A stretch of DNA of 64,000 nt, from positions 558,001 to 622,000 of the forward strand of contig CBDIBE010000011.1 of NCBI GenBank assembly GCA_965276815.1, read 5' to 3'. Below are positions 43,064-50,820 of this stretch, in pieces. The translations under genes were made by a program, and so were the position numbers. The DNA comes from JAVVHH01 sp965276815. GTDB taxonomy: Bacteria > Pseudomonadota > Alphaproteobacteria > Acetobacterales > Acetobacteraceae. The number at the start of each line of letters is the position of its first letter. The first letter of the stretch is position 1. Under the pieces are notes generated by a model that worked only from the letters and a program-made list of their open reading frames with translations, did not search any database and had not been told where the DNA came from.

Positions 43064-43151
43064 CACAGCCATCTCCTCAGCGCACCCCCTGGCGATAATC
43101 GCCGAGGATCAATAGGGTTGATAGCCTGCGCACCCAGCAGAGCAGGACGCG

Positions 43152-43400
43152 ATGAAGGTCACGGTAGAAATCGATTGCACCCCCGACGAGGCCCGCCAGT
43201 TCTTCGGCTTGCCCGACGTCAAACCCATGCAGACCGCCATCATGGCAAAAGTGGAGTCGCAGATGACGGACGCCGTCGACCGCTTCTCCCCCGATGCCCT
43301 GCTACGAACCTGGCTGTCGCTGGTCCCGCCCGGCGCCGAAGGTTTCCGCGACGTGATCGAGCGCTTCTTCAAGGCCGGCGGGGCCGGCACCACACGATGA
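43152..43400 (+). CDS. DUF6489 family small protein
   Basis: 82 residues: MKVTVEIDCTPDEARQFFGL, PDVKPMQTAIMAKVESQMTD and a C-terminal FRDVIERFFKAGG. This fits the small alphaproteobacterial family I know as DUF6489 (recalled, not searched). Soluble, mixed alpha/beta, no known function. AGGA precedes the ATG by 5 bases. Convergent with the secreted protein at 43403, with only two bases between stops. Confidence 0.75.
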   Translation: MKVTVEIDCTPDEARQFFGLPDVKPMQTAIMAKVESQMTDAVDRFSPDALLRTWLSLVPPGAEGFRDVIERFFKAGGAGTTR

Positions 43401-43402
43401 GC

Positions 43403-43954
43403 TTACGAAACGCCGCCCCGCCGCGGACGGCCCAGCTTGGCGCCAAGCCAGCGCTGCACCGGGTCCGACTCGAGCAGCGCGACGACTTCGCGCCTCGCCT
43501 GCGCCGATCCCGCTCCGCTTCCTAAGCTGGCAACCGCGACCAGGTCGCACTTGGACGAGATCGCGTAGCCCGCCCCGTCGCGCCGCGCCCCGTCCGGCAT
43601 GGTGACCGTGTAGCCGCGCGCCCGCCCCTTCAGCTCGCCGACCAGGACCGGCTCGCCTGGCCGCTCCGGCACGAAATCCGCGCTGATCATGTCAAGGTCG
43701 CTGACCGCGTCCACCTCGGCGTCGTCCGTGACACCCGTCGTGCAATTACAGAAGCCGATCTTCGGCCGGACATACACCTCCAACTCGCCCCCGCACGTAT
43801 CCGCGCCGCAGCGGAACGCCCGCCCCGCCGGCCACGCGTCCCTGCCGAATGGCCAGGCAATCTCCTCCCAGCCCGGCGCCAGGCCCGGCGGTGGCGAGCG
43901 CGGCGCCGCCCCACTCAGCGCGACCAGCATCGCCAGCGACGCCGCCCGCAACAT
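43403..43954 (-). CDS. Secreted protein of unknown function with four-cysteine cluster
   Basis: 183 residues. A short Sec signal (MLRAASLAMLVALSGAAP) is followed by WEEIAWPFGRDAWPAGRAFRC and a cluster of four cysteines, RCGADTCGG and GFCNCTTG, spaced to form disulfides or bind metal. An FVPERPGEPVLVGELKGRARG beta segment follows. No family recognised. It starts 3 bases after the LVIVD-type protein's stop on the same strand, so the two are likely co-transcribed and act in the periplasm. Confidence 0.65.
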   Translation of the reverse strand: MLRAASLAMLVALSGAAPRSPPPGLAPGWEEIAWPFGRDAWPAGRAFRCGADTCGGELEVYVRPKIGFCNCTTGVTDDAEVDAVSDLDMISADFVPERPGEPVLVGELKGRARGYTVTMPDGARRDGAGYAISSKCDLVAVASLGSGAGSAQARREVVALLESDPVQRWLGAKLGRPRRGGVS

Positions 43955-43957
43955 CGC

Positions 43958-45424
43958 CTATTGCAACCCGGCGACGGCCCGCGCCGGCCCGGTCAGCTCG
44001 AGGATGTGCAACCCGGTATTGGCGCGGTCCACGATGTAGATATAGCCCCGCGAATCCGTCTCCACATTGTTGGTCTGGATCGCAACCTTGCACCGCGGCT
44101 CGCCGTCCACCGTCACGCACCGCTTGTCCGTCGCCGCCGTGATCGCCGGGATGAAGTAGCCGATCTCCTTCGGGCTATATGGATTGCGGATATCGAGCGC
44201 TCGAACCCCGGCGTTGAACCAGGAGACGAAGGCGATCTTCTTGTAATAGACCGGGTCCATGCTCTCGTTCTTCGAATGCGAGCCGAACCGCCCGCCGCGC
44301 TCGCAGAAATCGCCGCTCGCCTCGGGCACCGTGTAGTTCGAGATCATCATCGGCCGGTTCTCAATCGAGATATCGGCAAACCACACCATCTGCCGCGGCT
44401 CGCCGCACTCGTTCTCGATCGCCTCGTCGACAAACATGACGATATCGCGCTTGCTCCCCTCCTTATCCTTCGCGAACTCCGGGATATCCATGCCCAGCAT
44501 CGGGAAAGTCGTGTGCGCCCCGTTGACCGAGGTCATCGGCAGGCGCCCGACCTCCGGATACCGCAAATTCTCCGGCGTCGGCGCGGCCGGCCCATGCAGC
44601 AGCTTGTCGCGATCGACGATCTGCAGCATCCCGCCCTTATCCGTGCCATAGCCAAAATAGATCCGGTTCGCCTGCGGCCCCAGCGAGATCATCCCATGCA
44701 GCTCGGTCGGCACCGCGCCGGTGGATCCCGGCTCCTGTCCCGGCAGGCCGAAATCGCGGATCTTCACCGGGTGCGCCGGGTCGCTCAGGTCATAGACCTG
44801 CGTCATCCGCCTCACCCGCCAGCCCGGCGGGCCGGAGACGAGATAGGCGATCCCGGTATCGCACTCCCACCAGCTCTTATGCGTGTCGAGCAGCCCGGCG
44901 AGCCGGGTGATCAGCACCGGGTTGGCCGGGTCAGCCACGTTCCAGATCTCGTGGGCTTGCTGCCCGAAGGTGCGCAGCATGTAGACGGCGTTGCGGTCGC
45001 CATGCGGAAGCTGGCTGCCGTCGCAAACGCGCACCATCTGCGCCCCGCCGCCCTCATAGGTGCCGGGCTGGCCGGGGATGTGCTTGAGGTATTTCGGGTG
45101 CGCCGGGTCGGTCACGTCGACGATCGAGGTGCCGTTCGGCTCCTGTTGCCCGGTCATTGGGTTGAGCGGTGCAGTGATCAGGTCGGTGCCGCCGTGATGG
45201 CCGATATAGGCGATCCACCGGTTGCCCTGGTGATGGATCGTCGGCTGGTAGGCGCTGCGCGCCTGCAAATCGTTGTAGCCGACGAGCCGCATATTCAGCG
45301 CCTCCGGCGGATCGCCGATGTGCTGCTCCGCATAGGCGCGCGCGCCGGTAACCAGATAGGCGGGCGCGCCGGTAACCAGGCCGAGCAGGACGGCGAATAG
45401 GAGCTTGCTGCACGTCTTGGACAT
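43958..45424 (-). CDS. Exported beta-propeller protein with LVIVD-type repeats
   Basis: 488 residues. The N-terminal signal is KLLFAVLLGLVTGAPAYLV. The mature protein contains repeats of the form hVDVTDPAHPKYLKHIPGQPG, WNVADPANPVLITRLAG, YDLSDPAHPVKIRDFG and LDIRNPYSPKEIGYF. These match the LVIVD pattern (L.I.DvsdP.nP..l), typically beta-propellers on the cell surface. An NGAHTTFPMLGMDIPEFAKD segment and several Cys and His are present. Enzymatic role unknown. Divergent from the DoxX gene across an 88-base gap. Confidence 0.78.
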   Translation of the reverse strand: MSKTCSKLLFAVLLGLVTGAPAYLVTGARAYAEQHIGDPPEALNMRLVGYNDLQARSAYQPTIHHQGNRWIAYIGHHGGTDLITAPLNPMTGQQEPNGTSIVDVTDPAHPKYLKHIPGQPGTYEGGGAQMVRVCDGSQLPHGDRNAVYMLRTFGQQAHEIWNVADPANPVLITRLAGLLDTHKSWWECDTGIAYLVSGPPGWRVRRMTQVYDLSDPAHPVKIRDFGLPGQEPGSTGAVPTELHGMISLGPQANRIYFGYGTDKGGMLQIVDRDKLLHGPAAPTPENLRYPEVGRLPMTSVNGAHTTFPMLGMDIPEFAKDKEGSKRDIVMFVDEAIENECGEPRQMVWFADISIENRPMMISNYTVPEASGDFCERGGRFGSHSKNESMDPVYYKKIAFVSWFNAGVRALDIRNPYSPKEIGYFIPAITAATDKRCVTVDGEPRCKVAIQTNNVETDSRGYIYIVDRANTGLHILELTGPARAVAGLQ

Positions 45425-45512
45425 TTATTGAATTCCCCCCGGAACTTTCCGCTACGCTGGACCATCCGGCTGTCAGCGCGCAAGAGTCTCGCGTGACCTC
45501 AAGGACCAGAGA

Positions 45513-46076
45513 TTGAGACCGAACCCGCTCACGGATTTCATCTCCGTCCTCTCGGCCCCGGGCTGGACGACATGGGCCCTCTGGCTGCTCCTCGCCGCCA
45601 GCCTGTTGATCGCAATCGCCGCCTGGAGCCGCGACCCGGCGCAACGCTCGCCCCGCCATCTCGGCATCTCGTTGCTACGTGTCGTGATCGGTGTGATGTG
45701 GTGGCAACAGTCGCTATGGAAAGTACCGCCGAATTATGGTGGGTTGGTCTACTGGATGGGCCAGATGGTCGATCACGCGGCAATCCCGCTGCAGGGCACG
45801 CTCGTGCGGGATTTCGTCGTGCCGAACATCGCCGTGTTCGGCCCGTTGGTCTACGCCGTGGAGGTACTGGTTGCCGTGTCGCTAATCCTTGGTGCGTTTA
45901 GCCGTTCCGGCGCCATAATTGGCGCGCTGATGGCGATCAATCTCTGGGTCGGCCTGTATTCCGCGCCCGGCGAATGGCCCTGGACCTATGGCTTCCTGGT
46001 CATCCTGATGCTGCTGTTCACCATCGACCCGCCAGGCCGCAGCCTCGGCCTGGACGCCCGCAGAGGGATCGCCTGA
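45513..46076 (+). CDS. DoxX/DoxD family membrane protein
   Basis: 187 residues from TTG 45513 (AAGGA 7 bases upstream). Four or five membrane helices: WALWLLLAASLLIAIAAW, then GISLLRVVIGVMWWQQSLWK, VFGPLVYAVEVLVAVSLILGAF and WTYGFLVILMLLFTID. The LRvviGvmw...WKvP start and the GlysaP ending resemble the DoxD/TQO small subunit. DoxX-type proteins join membrane redox systems (thiosulfate or sulfide oxidation, thiol stress). It lies 3 bases before the phosphorylase gene. Confidence 0.8.
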   Translation: MRPNPLTDFISVLSAPGWTTWALWLLLAASLLIAIAAWSRDPAQRSPRHLGISLLRVVIGVMWWQQSLWKVPPNYGGLVYWMGQMVDHAAIPLQGTLVRDFVVPNIAVFGPLVYAVEVLVAVSLILGAFSRSGAIIGALMAINLWVGLYSAPGEWPWTYGFLVILMLLFTIDPPGRSLGLDARRGIA

Positions 46077-46079
46077 GCC

Positions 46080-46889
46080 ATGAGCAGCAGCAACGGAACA
46101 CGGTGGTTGCCGCCGATCCTCAACGCCAAGCGCTACACCTCGCCGGCGGTGTTCCGCCCCGAAAACCTGCTGCGCGAAGCAAGGCGGCAGCGCCGTCTGC
46201 CGACGGTCTCCGTCCCGGAGGTCTGCATCCTCGACCCCGACGGCGACATTTTCCGCGCCCTGCGCGACGACGGGCGCGGGCAGCCCTTCGCGAACTGGGC
46301 CTGCTACCACACCGAGATGGTGACGGCCGAGCTGGCAGGCATGCAGGTCGGCGTGGTCGGCTTCGCCGTCGGCGCCCCGTTTGCCGTCCTGGTGGCCGAA
46401 GAGATGTTCGCCTGCGGCTGCCGCCTCCTGCTGAGCGTCACCTCCTCCGGCCGGATCGCGCGCGCCCTGCCGGACGACGCGTGCTTCGTGCTGATCGATC
46501 GGGCACTGCGCGACGAGGGCACCAGCTACCACTATCTCCCCGCCGACGATTTCTTCTCGCACGCCGATCCTGACCTCGCGGGCCGCGCCATGCACGCAAT
46601 CGGCGCCGCCGGCCTGCCGGTGCTGCGCGGCGCCGTCTGGACCACGGACGCGCCGTTCCGCGAGACCGAGGAGGCGATCGCCTGGGCCGCCAAACAGGAC
46701 GTCCTCGCCGTCGAGATGGAGGCCGCGGCGCTCTACGCCTTCGCCGAGGCGCGCGACAAGGCCGTGCTGTGCTTCGCCCATGTGACGAACCGCATGGCGC
46801 AAGTCGAGGGCGACTTCGAGAAGGGCGAGGGGGTCAAGCAAGCGCTACAGCTGCTGCAGGCCGTCGCCCCCTTGCACGCAGAGCCCTAG
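46080..46889 (+). CDS. Nucleoside phosphorylase-like protein (PNP/UDP family)
   Basis: 269 residues. The C-terminal half shows the family motifs: CRLLLSVTSSGRIARALPDD, VWTTDAPFRETEEAIAWA, and VLAVEMEAAALYAFAEARDK, with the Glu-Met-Glu ribose-binding motif. It would split a nucleoside with phosphate to base plus ribose-1-phosphate. The N-terminal lead (LPPILNAKRYTSPAVFRPEN) is less typical, so it may be a branch of uncertain substrate. Directly after the DoxX gene and convergent with katE. Confidence 0.82.
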   Translation: MSSSNGTRWLPPILNAKRYTSPAVFRPENLLREARRQRRLPTVSVPEVCILDPDGDIFRALRDDGRGQPFANWACYHTEMVTAELAGMQVGVVGFAVGAPFAVLVAEEMFACGCRLLLSVTSSGRIARALPDDACFVLIDRALRDEGTSYHYLPADDFFSHADPDLAGRAMHAIGAAGLPVLRGAVWTTDAPFRETEEAIAWAAKQDVLAVEMEAAALYAFAEARDKAVLCFAHVTNRMAQVEGDFEKGEGVKQALQLLQAVAPLHAEP

Positions 46890-46966
46890 CGCCACAGCCG
46901 GAGCAGCGCCGCCCGCACGGAGACCCCGCAACTCCGCTGCCGCGGCGAGGCCGTGTTCCATCCGGG

Positions 46967-49036
46967 TCAGTGCACCCGGCGCACCTCCGCCTCACGCTCC
47001 CAAACCCGGCCGGCCATCGCCTTCTGGACGAATTGCTTGATGTGGCCCTTGGTGAGCGCGATCACCCCATCCTCATCCTCGGTCGCCCCGGCCATCTTGA
47101 CCAGCTCGGCCGCGCCCTTCGTGTAGGCGATCACCTTTGCGTGGCTGTAAGCGTCGGCGACGAAGCCCTTGGCGGCGCCATCCTTCATCAGCATGGCCGC
47201 CGCGGCCGGCGCAATCACCAGCGCCACCGCATCGAACAGCACCGACGGACCGCCCGCGAGCTGGAAATCCGCCTCCATCTCGCCCAGAGCGCCGATCTTC
47301 GGCGCGACCAGCTTCAGCATCCCGCCCTCCGCCTCGACCGCCGCCTTCAACGCCTCGACCAGGGCCATGTCGCCGCCCTCGGAAACCAGGCAGCCGATCA
47401 TCCGCCCCTTCAGCGTCTTCTGCGCGCCGGCGAGGATGCTGAGCTTCGGCGAGGGCGGCAAATCGGTGCGCGGCTCGACCTTCGCCGGCGCCTTTTCGAT
47501 CGCCGCCGTCACGCCCAGCCCCGCCGCGACCCCCTCAGCCAGCTCGGGATGGATGTTCATCAGCCGGCCCAGGATGCGCATGCGCACCTTCGGCGTCTCG
47601 ACCTTGCTCAGCTCGAAGGTGATCGCCTTGATGATGTGATGCTGCTCCGGCGGCGTCTGGCTGATGAAAAACTGCCGCGCCTGGCTGTAATGGTCGGCAA
47701 AACTCTCCGAGCGCACCCGCAGCTTGTCGCCGGATTCCCTCACCGGCAGCGTCTGATACCCGCCCTGCGGATCCTCGCGCGGACCGTCATCGTCGAGCCC
47801 GCTCGGCTGGTAGCTGACCCGGCCCTTCTGCGGCAGCGCCTGCATATGCCCGTCGCGCTGAAAATTGTGCATCGGGCAGCGCGGCGCGTTGATCGGGATC
47901 TGCGCGAAGTTCGGGCTGCCGAGCCGCTTCAGCTGCGTATCCAAATAGCTGAAATTCCGCCCCTGCAGCAGCGGGTCGTTGGTGAAGTCGACGCCTGGCA
48001 CGACGTGCGAGGTGCAGAACGCGACCTGCTCGGTCTCCGAGAACACGTTGACCGGGTTCTGATCCAGCACCATGCGCCCAACGATGCGGACCGGCAGTAC
48101 CTCCTCCGGGATCAGCTTAGTCGCGTCCAGCACGTCGAAGTCGAACTTCTCGGCAAATGCATCGTCGAATAGCTGCACCCCCAGCTCCCACTCCGGGAAG
48201 TCGCCCATCTCGATCGCGTTGTACAGGTCGCGCCGATGGAAATCCGGATCGGCGCCGCTGATCTTCACCGCTTCATCCCACACCACCGACTGCAAGCCGA
48301 GCTTCGGCTTCCAATGGAACTTGACGTATGTCCCTTTGCCCTCGGCATCGATCAGCCGGAACGTGTGGACGCCGAACCCCTCGATCATCCGCAAGCTACG
48401 CGGGATGCCGCGGTCGCTCATCACCCACATGATCATGTGCATCGATTCCGGGGTCAGCGACACGAAATCCCAGAACGTGTCATGCGCGCTGGCGGCCTGC
48501 GGAAAGCCGCGATCCGGCTCCTCCTTCACCGAATGGATCAGGTCCGGGAACTTGATCGCGTCCTGGATGAAGAACACCGGGATGTTGTTGCCGACCAGGT
48601 CCCAGATGCCTTCCTTCGTGTAGAACTTCACCGCGAAGCCCCGCACGTCGCGCGCCAGATCGGTCGAGCCCCGATTGCCGGCGACCGTCGAGAACCGCAC
48701 GAAAACCGGCGTCCGCTCACCCACGCGCTGGAAGATATCGGCCTTGCACACAGCGGCCAGGCTGTCGGTCACCTCGAAAAACCCATGCGCCCCGGTGCCC
48801 CGCGCGTGCACGACCCGCTCCGGGATGCGCTCGTGGTCGAAGTGATGGATCTTCTCCAGCAGCGCAAAATCCTCGAGCAAGGTCGGACCGCGTGGCCCGG
48901 CCTTCAGCGAGTTGTTGTCGTCCGCCACCGGAACACCCTGATTGGTGGTCAGAGGTGGGTGCCCCGCACCGGCCTTCTGATGAATTTCGCCCCCCGGCCC
49001 GACCTCTTGCTCGACGTCCTGTCGCACCACGTCCAT
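46967..49036 (-). CDS. katE: Large-subunit catalase (HPII/KatE type)
   Basis: 689 residues. Converts H2O2 to water and oxygen. Core: RVVHARGTGAHGFFEVT (catalytic His), VRFSTVAGNRGSTDLARDVR, NNIPVFFIQDAIKFPDLIH (catalytic Asn region), SLRMIEGFGVHTFRL (heme contact) and FSYLDTQLKRLG (proximal Tyr ligand). The C-terminal 150 residues form the GATase1-like domain found only in large catalases (KLSILAGAQKTLKGRMIGCL). The ATG at 49036 has GGAGAG 8 bases upstream; codons further 5' overlap the divergent paoA promoter. Size matches HPII. Divergent from the aldehyde oxidoreductase operon. Confidence 0.96.
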   Translation of the reverse strand: MDVVRQDVEQEVGPGGEIHQKAGAGHPPLTTNQGVPVADDNNSLKAGPRGPTLLEDFALLEKIHHFDHERIPERVVHARGTGAHGFFEVTDSLAAVCKADIFQRVGERTPVFVRFSTVAGNRGSTDLARDVRGFAVKFYTKEGIWDLVGNNIPVFFIQDAIKFPDLIHSVKEEPDRGFPQAASAHDTFWDFVSLTPESMHMIMWVMSDRGIPRSLRMIEGFGVHTFRLIDAEGKGTYVKFHWKPKLGLQSVVWDEAVKISGADPDFHRRDLYNAIEMGDFPEWELGVQLFDDAFAEKFDFDVLDATKLIPEEVLPVRIVGRMVLDQNPVNVFSETEQVAFCTSHVVPGVDFTNDPLLQGRNFSYLDTQLKRLGSPNFAQIPINAPRCPMHNFQRDGHMQALPQKGRVSYQPSGLDDDGPREDPQGGYQTLPVRESGDKLRVRSESFADHYSQARQFFISQTPPEQHHIIKAITFELSKVETPKVRMRILGRLMNIHPELAEGVAAGLGVTAAIEKAPAKVEPRTDLPPSPKLSILAGAQKTLKGRMIGCLVSEGGDMALVEALKAAVEAEGGMLKLVAPKIGALGEMEADFQLAGGPSVLFDAVALVIAPAAAAMLMKDGAAKGFVADAYSHAKVIAYTKGAAELVKMAGATEDEDGVIALTKGHIKQFVQKAMAGRVWEREAEVRRVH

Positions 49037-49188
49037 CTTGCGTTCTCTCCACTTGTCGCCGGCACAACGCAGGCGATGGCGGCTCGATCCCGATCTATCC
49101 ACTTGCAGAACCAAGCCCTTGTGAAGGCACGTCAGGCGACCAGGCGGCACCCAGGCCGTTTCAACGTGGACCGAAGAAGGCCGCCCCA

Positions 49189-49797
49189 GTGTCCGCACGC
49201 TCTGACCAGACCCTCAACCGCCGTACGCTGCTCACCGGAACCGCAACCGGCGCGGCCCTGCTGCCGCTCGCCCGCGGCCAGGCGCAGCCGCAAACCCGAA
49301 ATGCCCCCGGCGACCCCGACCCCAGGCAGCCCGCCCTCGTCACGCTGCAGATCAACGGCCAAACGCACAGCCTCCCGCTGGACGTGCGGACCACCTTGCT
49401 CGACACGCTGCGCATGCATCTCGGCCTGACCGGCTCGAAAAAGGGCTGCGACCACGGCCAATGCGGCGCCTGCACCGTTATGATCGACGGCAAGCCCTCC
49501 CTCTCCTGCCTGACGCTGGCCGTCATGGTCCGCTCCCCAGTCACCACGATCGAAGGCCTCGCCAAGCCAGACGGCACCCTGCACCCGATGCAGCAAGCCT
49601 TCATCGATCAGGACGCCTTCCAATGCGGCTACTGCACGCCGGGCCAAATAATGTCCGGCATCGCCTGCGTGCAGAACGGCCGGGCCGGCAATGCCGGCGA
49701 GATCCGTGAGTTCATGAGCGGCAATCTCTGCCGCTGCGCCGCCTACCCGCACATCGTGGCCGCGATCCAGCAGGCCAAGCCGGCCATGGAGGGCTGA
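49189..49797 (+). CDS. paoA: Periplasmic aldehyde oxidoreductase 2Fe-2S subunit (PaoA/YagT type)
   Basis: 202 residues from GTG 49189 (AGAAGG upstream). A twin-arginine signal (LNRRTLLTGTATGAALLPLA) exports the folded complex. The ferredoxin domain has KKGCDHGQCGACTVM plus SCLTL (plant-type 2Fe-2S), and the second domain has FQCGYCTPGQIMSG and GNLCRCAAYPHI (the CxxC...CxC cluster of molybdenum hydroxylases). As in PaoA, the Tat signal lies on this small subunit, and the partner subunits follow 3 bases later and then with a 4-base overlap. Confidence 0.93.
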   Translation: MSARSDQTLNRRTLLTGTATGAALLPLARGQAQPQTRNAPGDPDPRQPALVTLQINGQTHSLPLDVRTTLLDTLRMHLGLTGSKKGCDHGQCGACTVMIDGKPSLSCLTLAVMVRSPVTTIEGLAKPDGTLHPMQQAFIDQDAFQCGYCTPGQIMSGIACVQNGRAGNAGEIREFMSGNLCRCAAYPHIVAAIQQAKPAMEG

Positions 49798-49800
49798 GCC

Positions 49801-50820
49801 ATGTATCCCTTCGCCTATCAGCGCAGCGATGCCATCCCCGACGCGCTCCGCGCCGGCGCCGGCAGCGCCTCCGTCCCCCCCACGTCAGCATCAGCGCAAT
49901 TCATCTCCGGCGGCACCCAACTGCTCGACCTGATGAAGCTCGGTAGCATGGCGCCGGACACCCTGGTCGACATCAACGGCCTCGCCCCGAACCTCTCCGC
50001 CATCGAGGCCACTCCGCAAGGCCTCAAGCTCGGCGCCCTCGCCCGCATGAGCGACCTCGAGACCAACACGGCGGTCCTGCGCGACTACCCTGTCATCGCC
50101 CAGACGATGGCGCTCGCCGCCAGCCAGCAGATCCGCCACATGGCGAGCCTCGCCGGCAACGTCCTGCAGCGCACCCGCTGCGAGTATTTTCGTGAGCCGA
50201 GCTGGGGACCCTGCAACAAGCGCGCACCGGGCTCCGGCTGCGCCGCGCTGGACGGCGTCAACCGCAAGCACGCCGTCCTCGGCGTGAGCGACAAGTGCAT
50301 CGCCGCCTACCCAGGCGACTTCGCGCAGGCCCTCGTAGCGCTCGGCGCCGAGGTGAACACCATTGGCCAAGGCGGCGCCCGCACCATCGCCTTCGAGGAC
50401 CTGCACACCGGCTCGGACGACCCGCATCGTGAGACGGTGCTGGCCCCCGGCGAGCTGATCACCGCCTTCCACGTCCCGGCCGGGCCATGGACAAGCCGCT
50501 CGGTCTACGTGAAGGTGCGCGATCGCCAATCCTACGCTTACGGCCTGGCAACCGCCGCGGTGGCGCTCGACTTGCGCGGCGGCGTCGTCCAGGAGGCGCG
50601 GATCGGCCTCGGCGGCGTCGCCTACAAGCCCTGGCGCGCCCAGGCCGCCGAGCAAGCCCTGCGCGGCAAGCGCCTGGACGAGGACACCGCCGCCGCGGCC
50701 GCCCGCGAGGCTTTCGCCGGCGCCACCCCGCGCGGCGAGAACGCCTTCAAGGTCGAGCTCGGCCAGCGCACCCTCGTACGTGCGCTCATGCAAGCCAGCC
50801 AGATGGAGATCCGCGCATGA
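49801..50820 (+). CDS. paoB: Periplasmic aldehyde oxidoreductase FAD subunit (PaoB/YagS type)
   Basis: 339 residues. FAD-binding domain of the xanthine dehydrogenase family: FISGGTQLLDLMKLGSMAPD and MASLAGNVLQRTRCEYFRE. It has the extra 4Fe-4S loop specific to PaoB, RCEYFREPSWGPCNKRAPGS plus GC, with three of its cysteines in that stretch. It passes electrons between the molybdenum subunit and the acceptor. Encoded 3 bases after paoA; its TGA overlaps the paoC ATG. Confidence 0.94.
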   Translation: MYPFAYQRSDAIPDALRAGAGSASVPPTSASAQFISGGTQLLDLMKLGSMAPDTLVDINGLAPNLSAIEATPQGLKLGALARMSDLETNTAVLRDYPVIAQTMALAASQQIRHMASLAGNVLQRTRCEYFREPSWGPCNKRAPGSGCAALDGVNRKHAVLGVSDKCIAAYPGDFAQALVALGAEVNTIGQGGARTIAFEDLHTGSDDPHRETVLAPGELITAFHVPAGPWTSRSVYVKVRDRQSYAYGLATAAVALDLRGGVVQEARIGLGGVAYKPWRAQAAEQALRGKRLDEDTAAAAAREAFAGATPRGENAFKVELGQRTLVRALMQASQMEIRA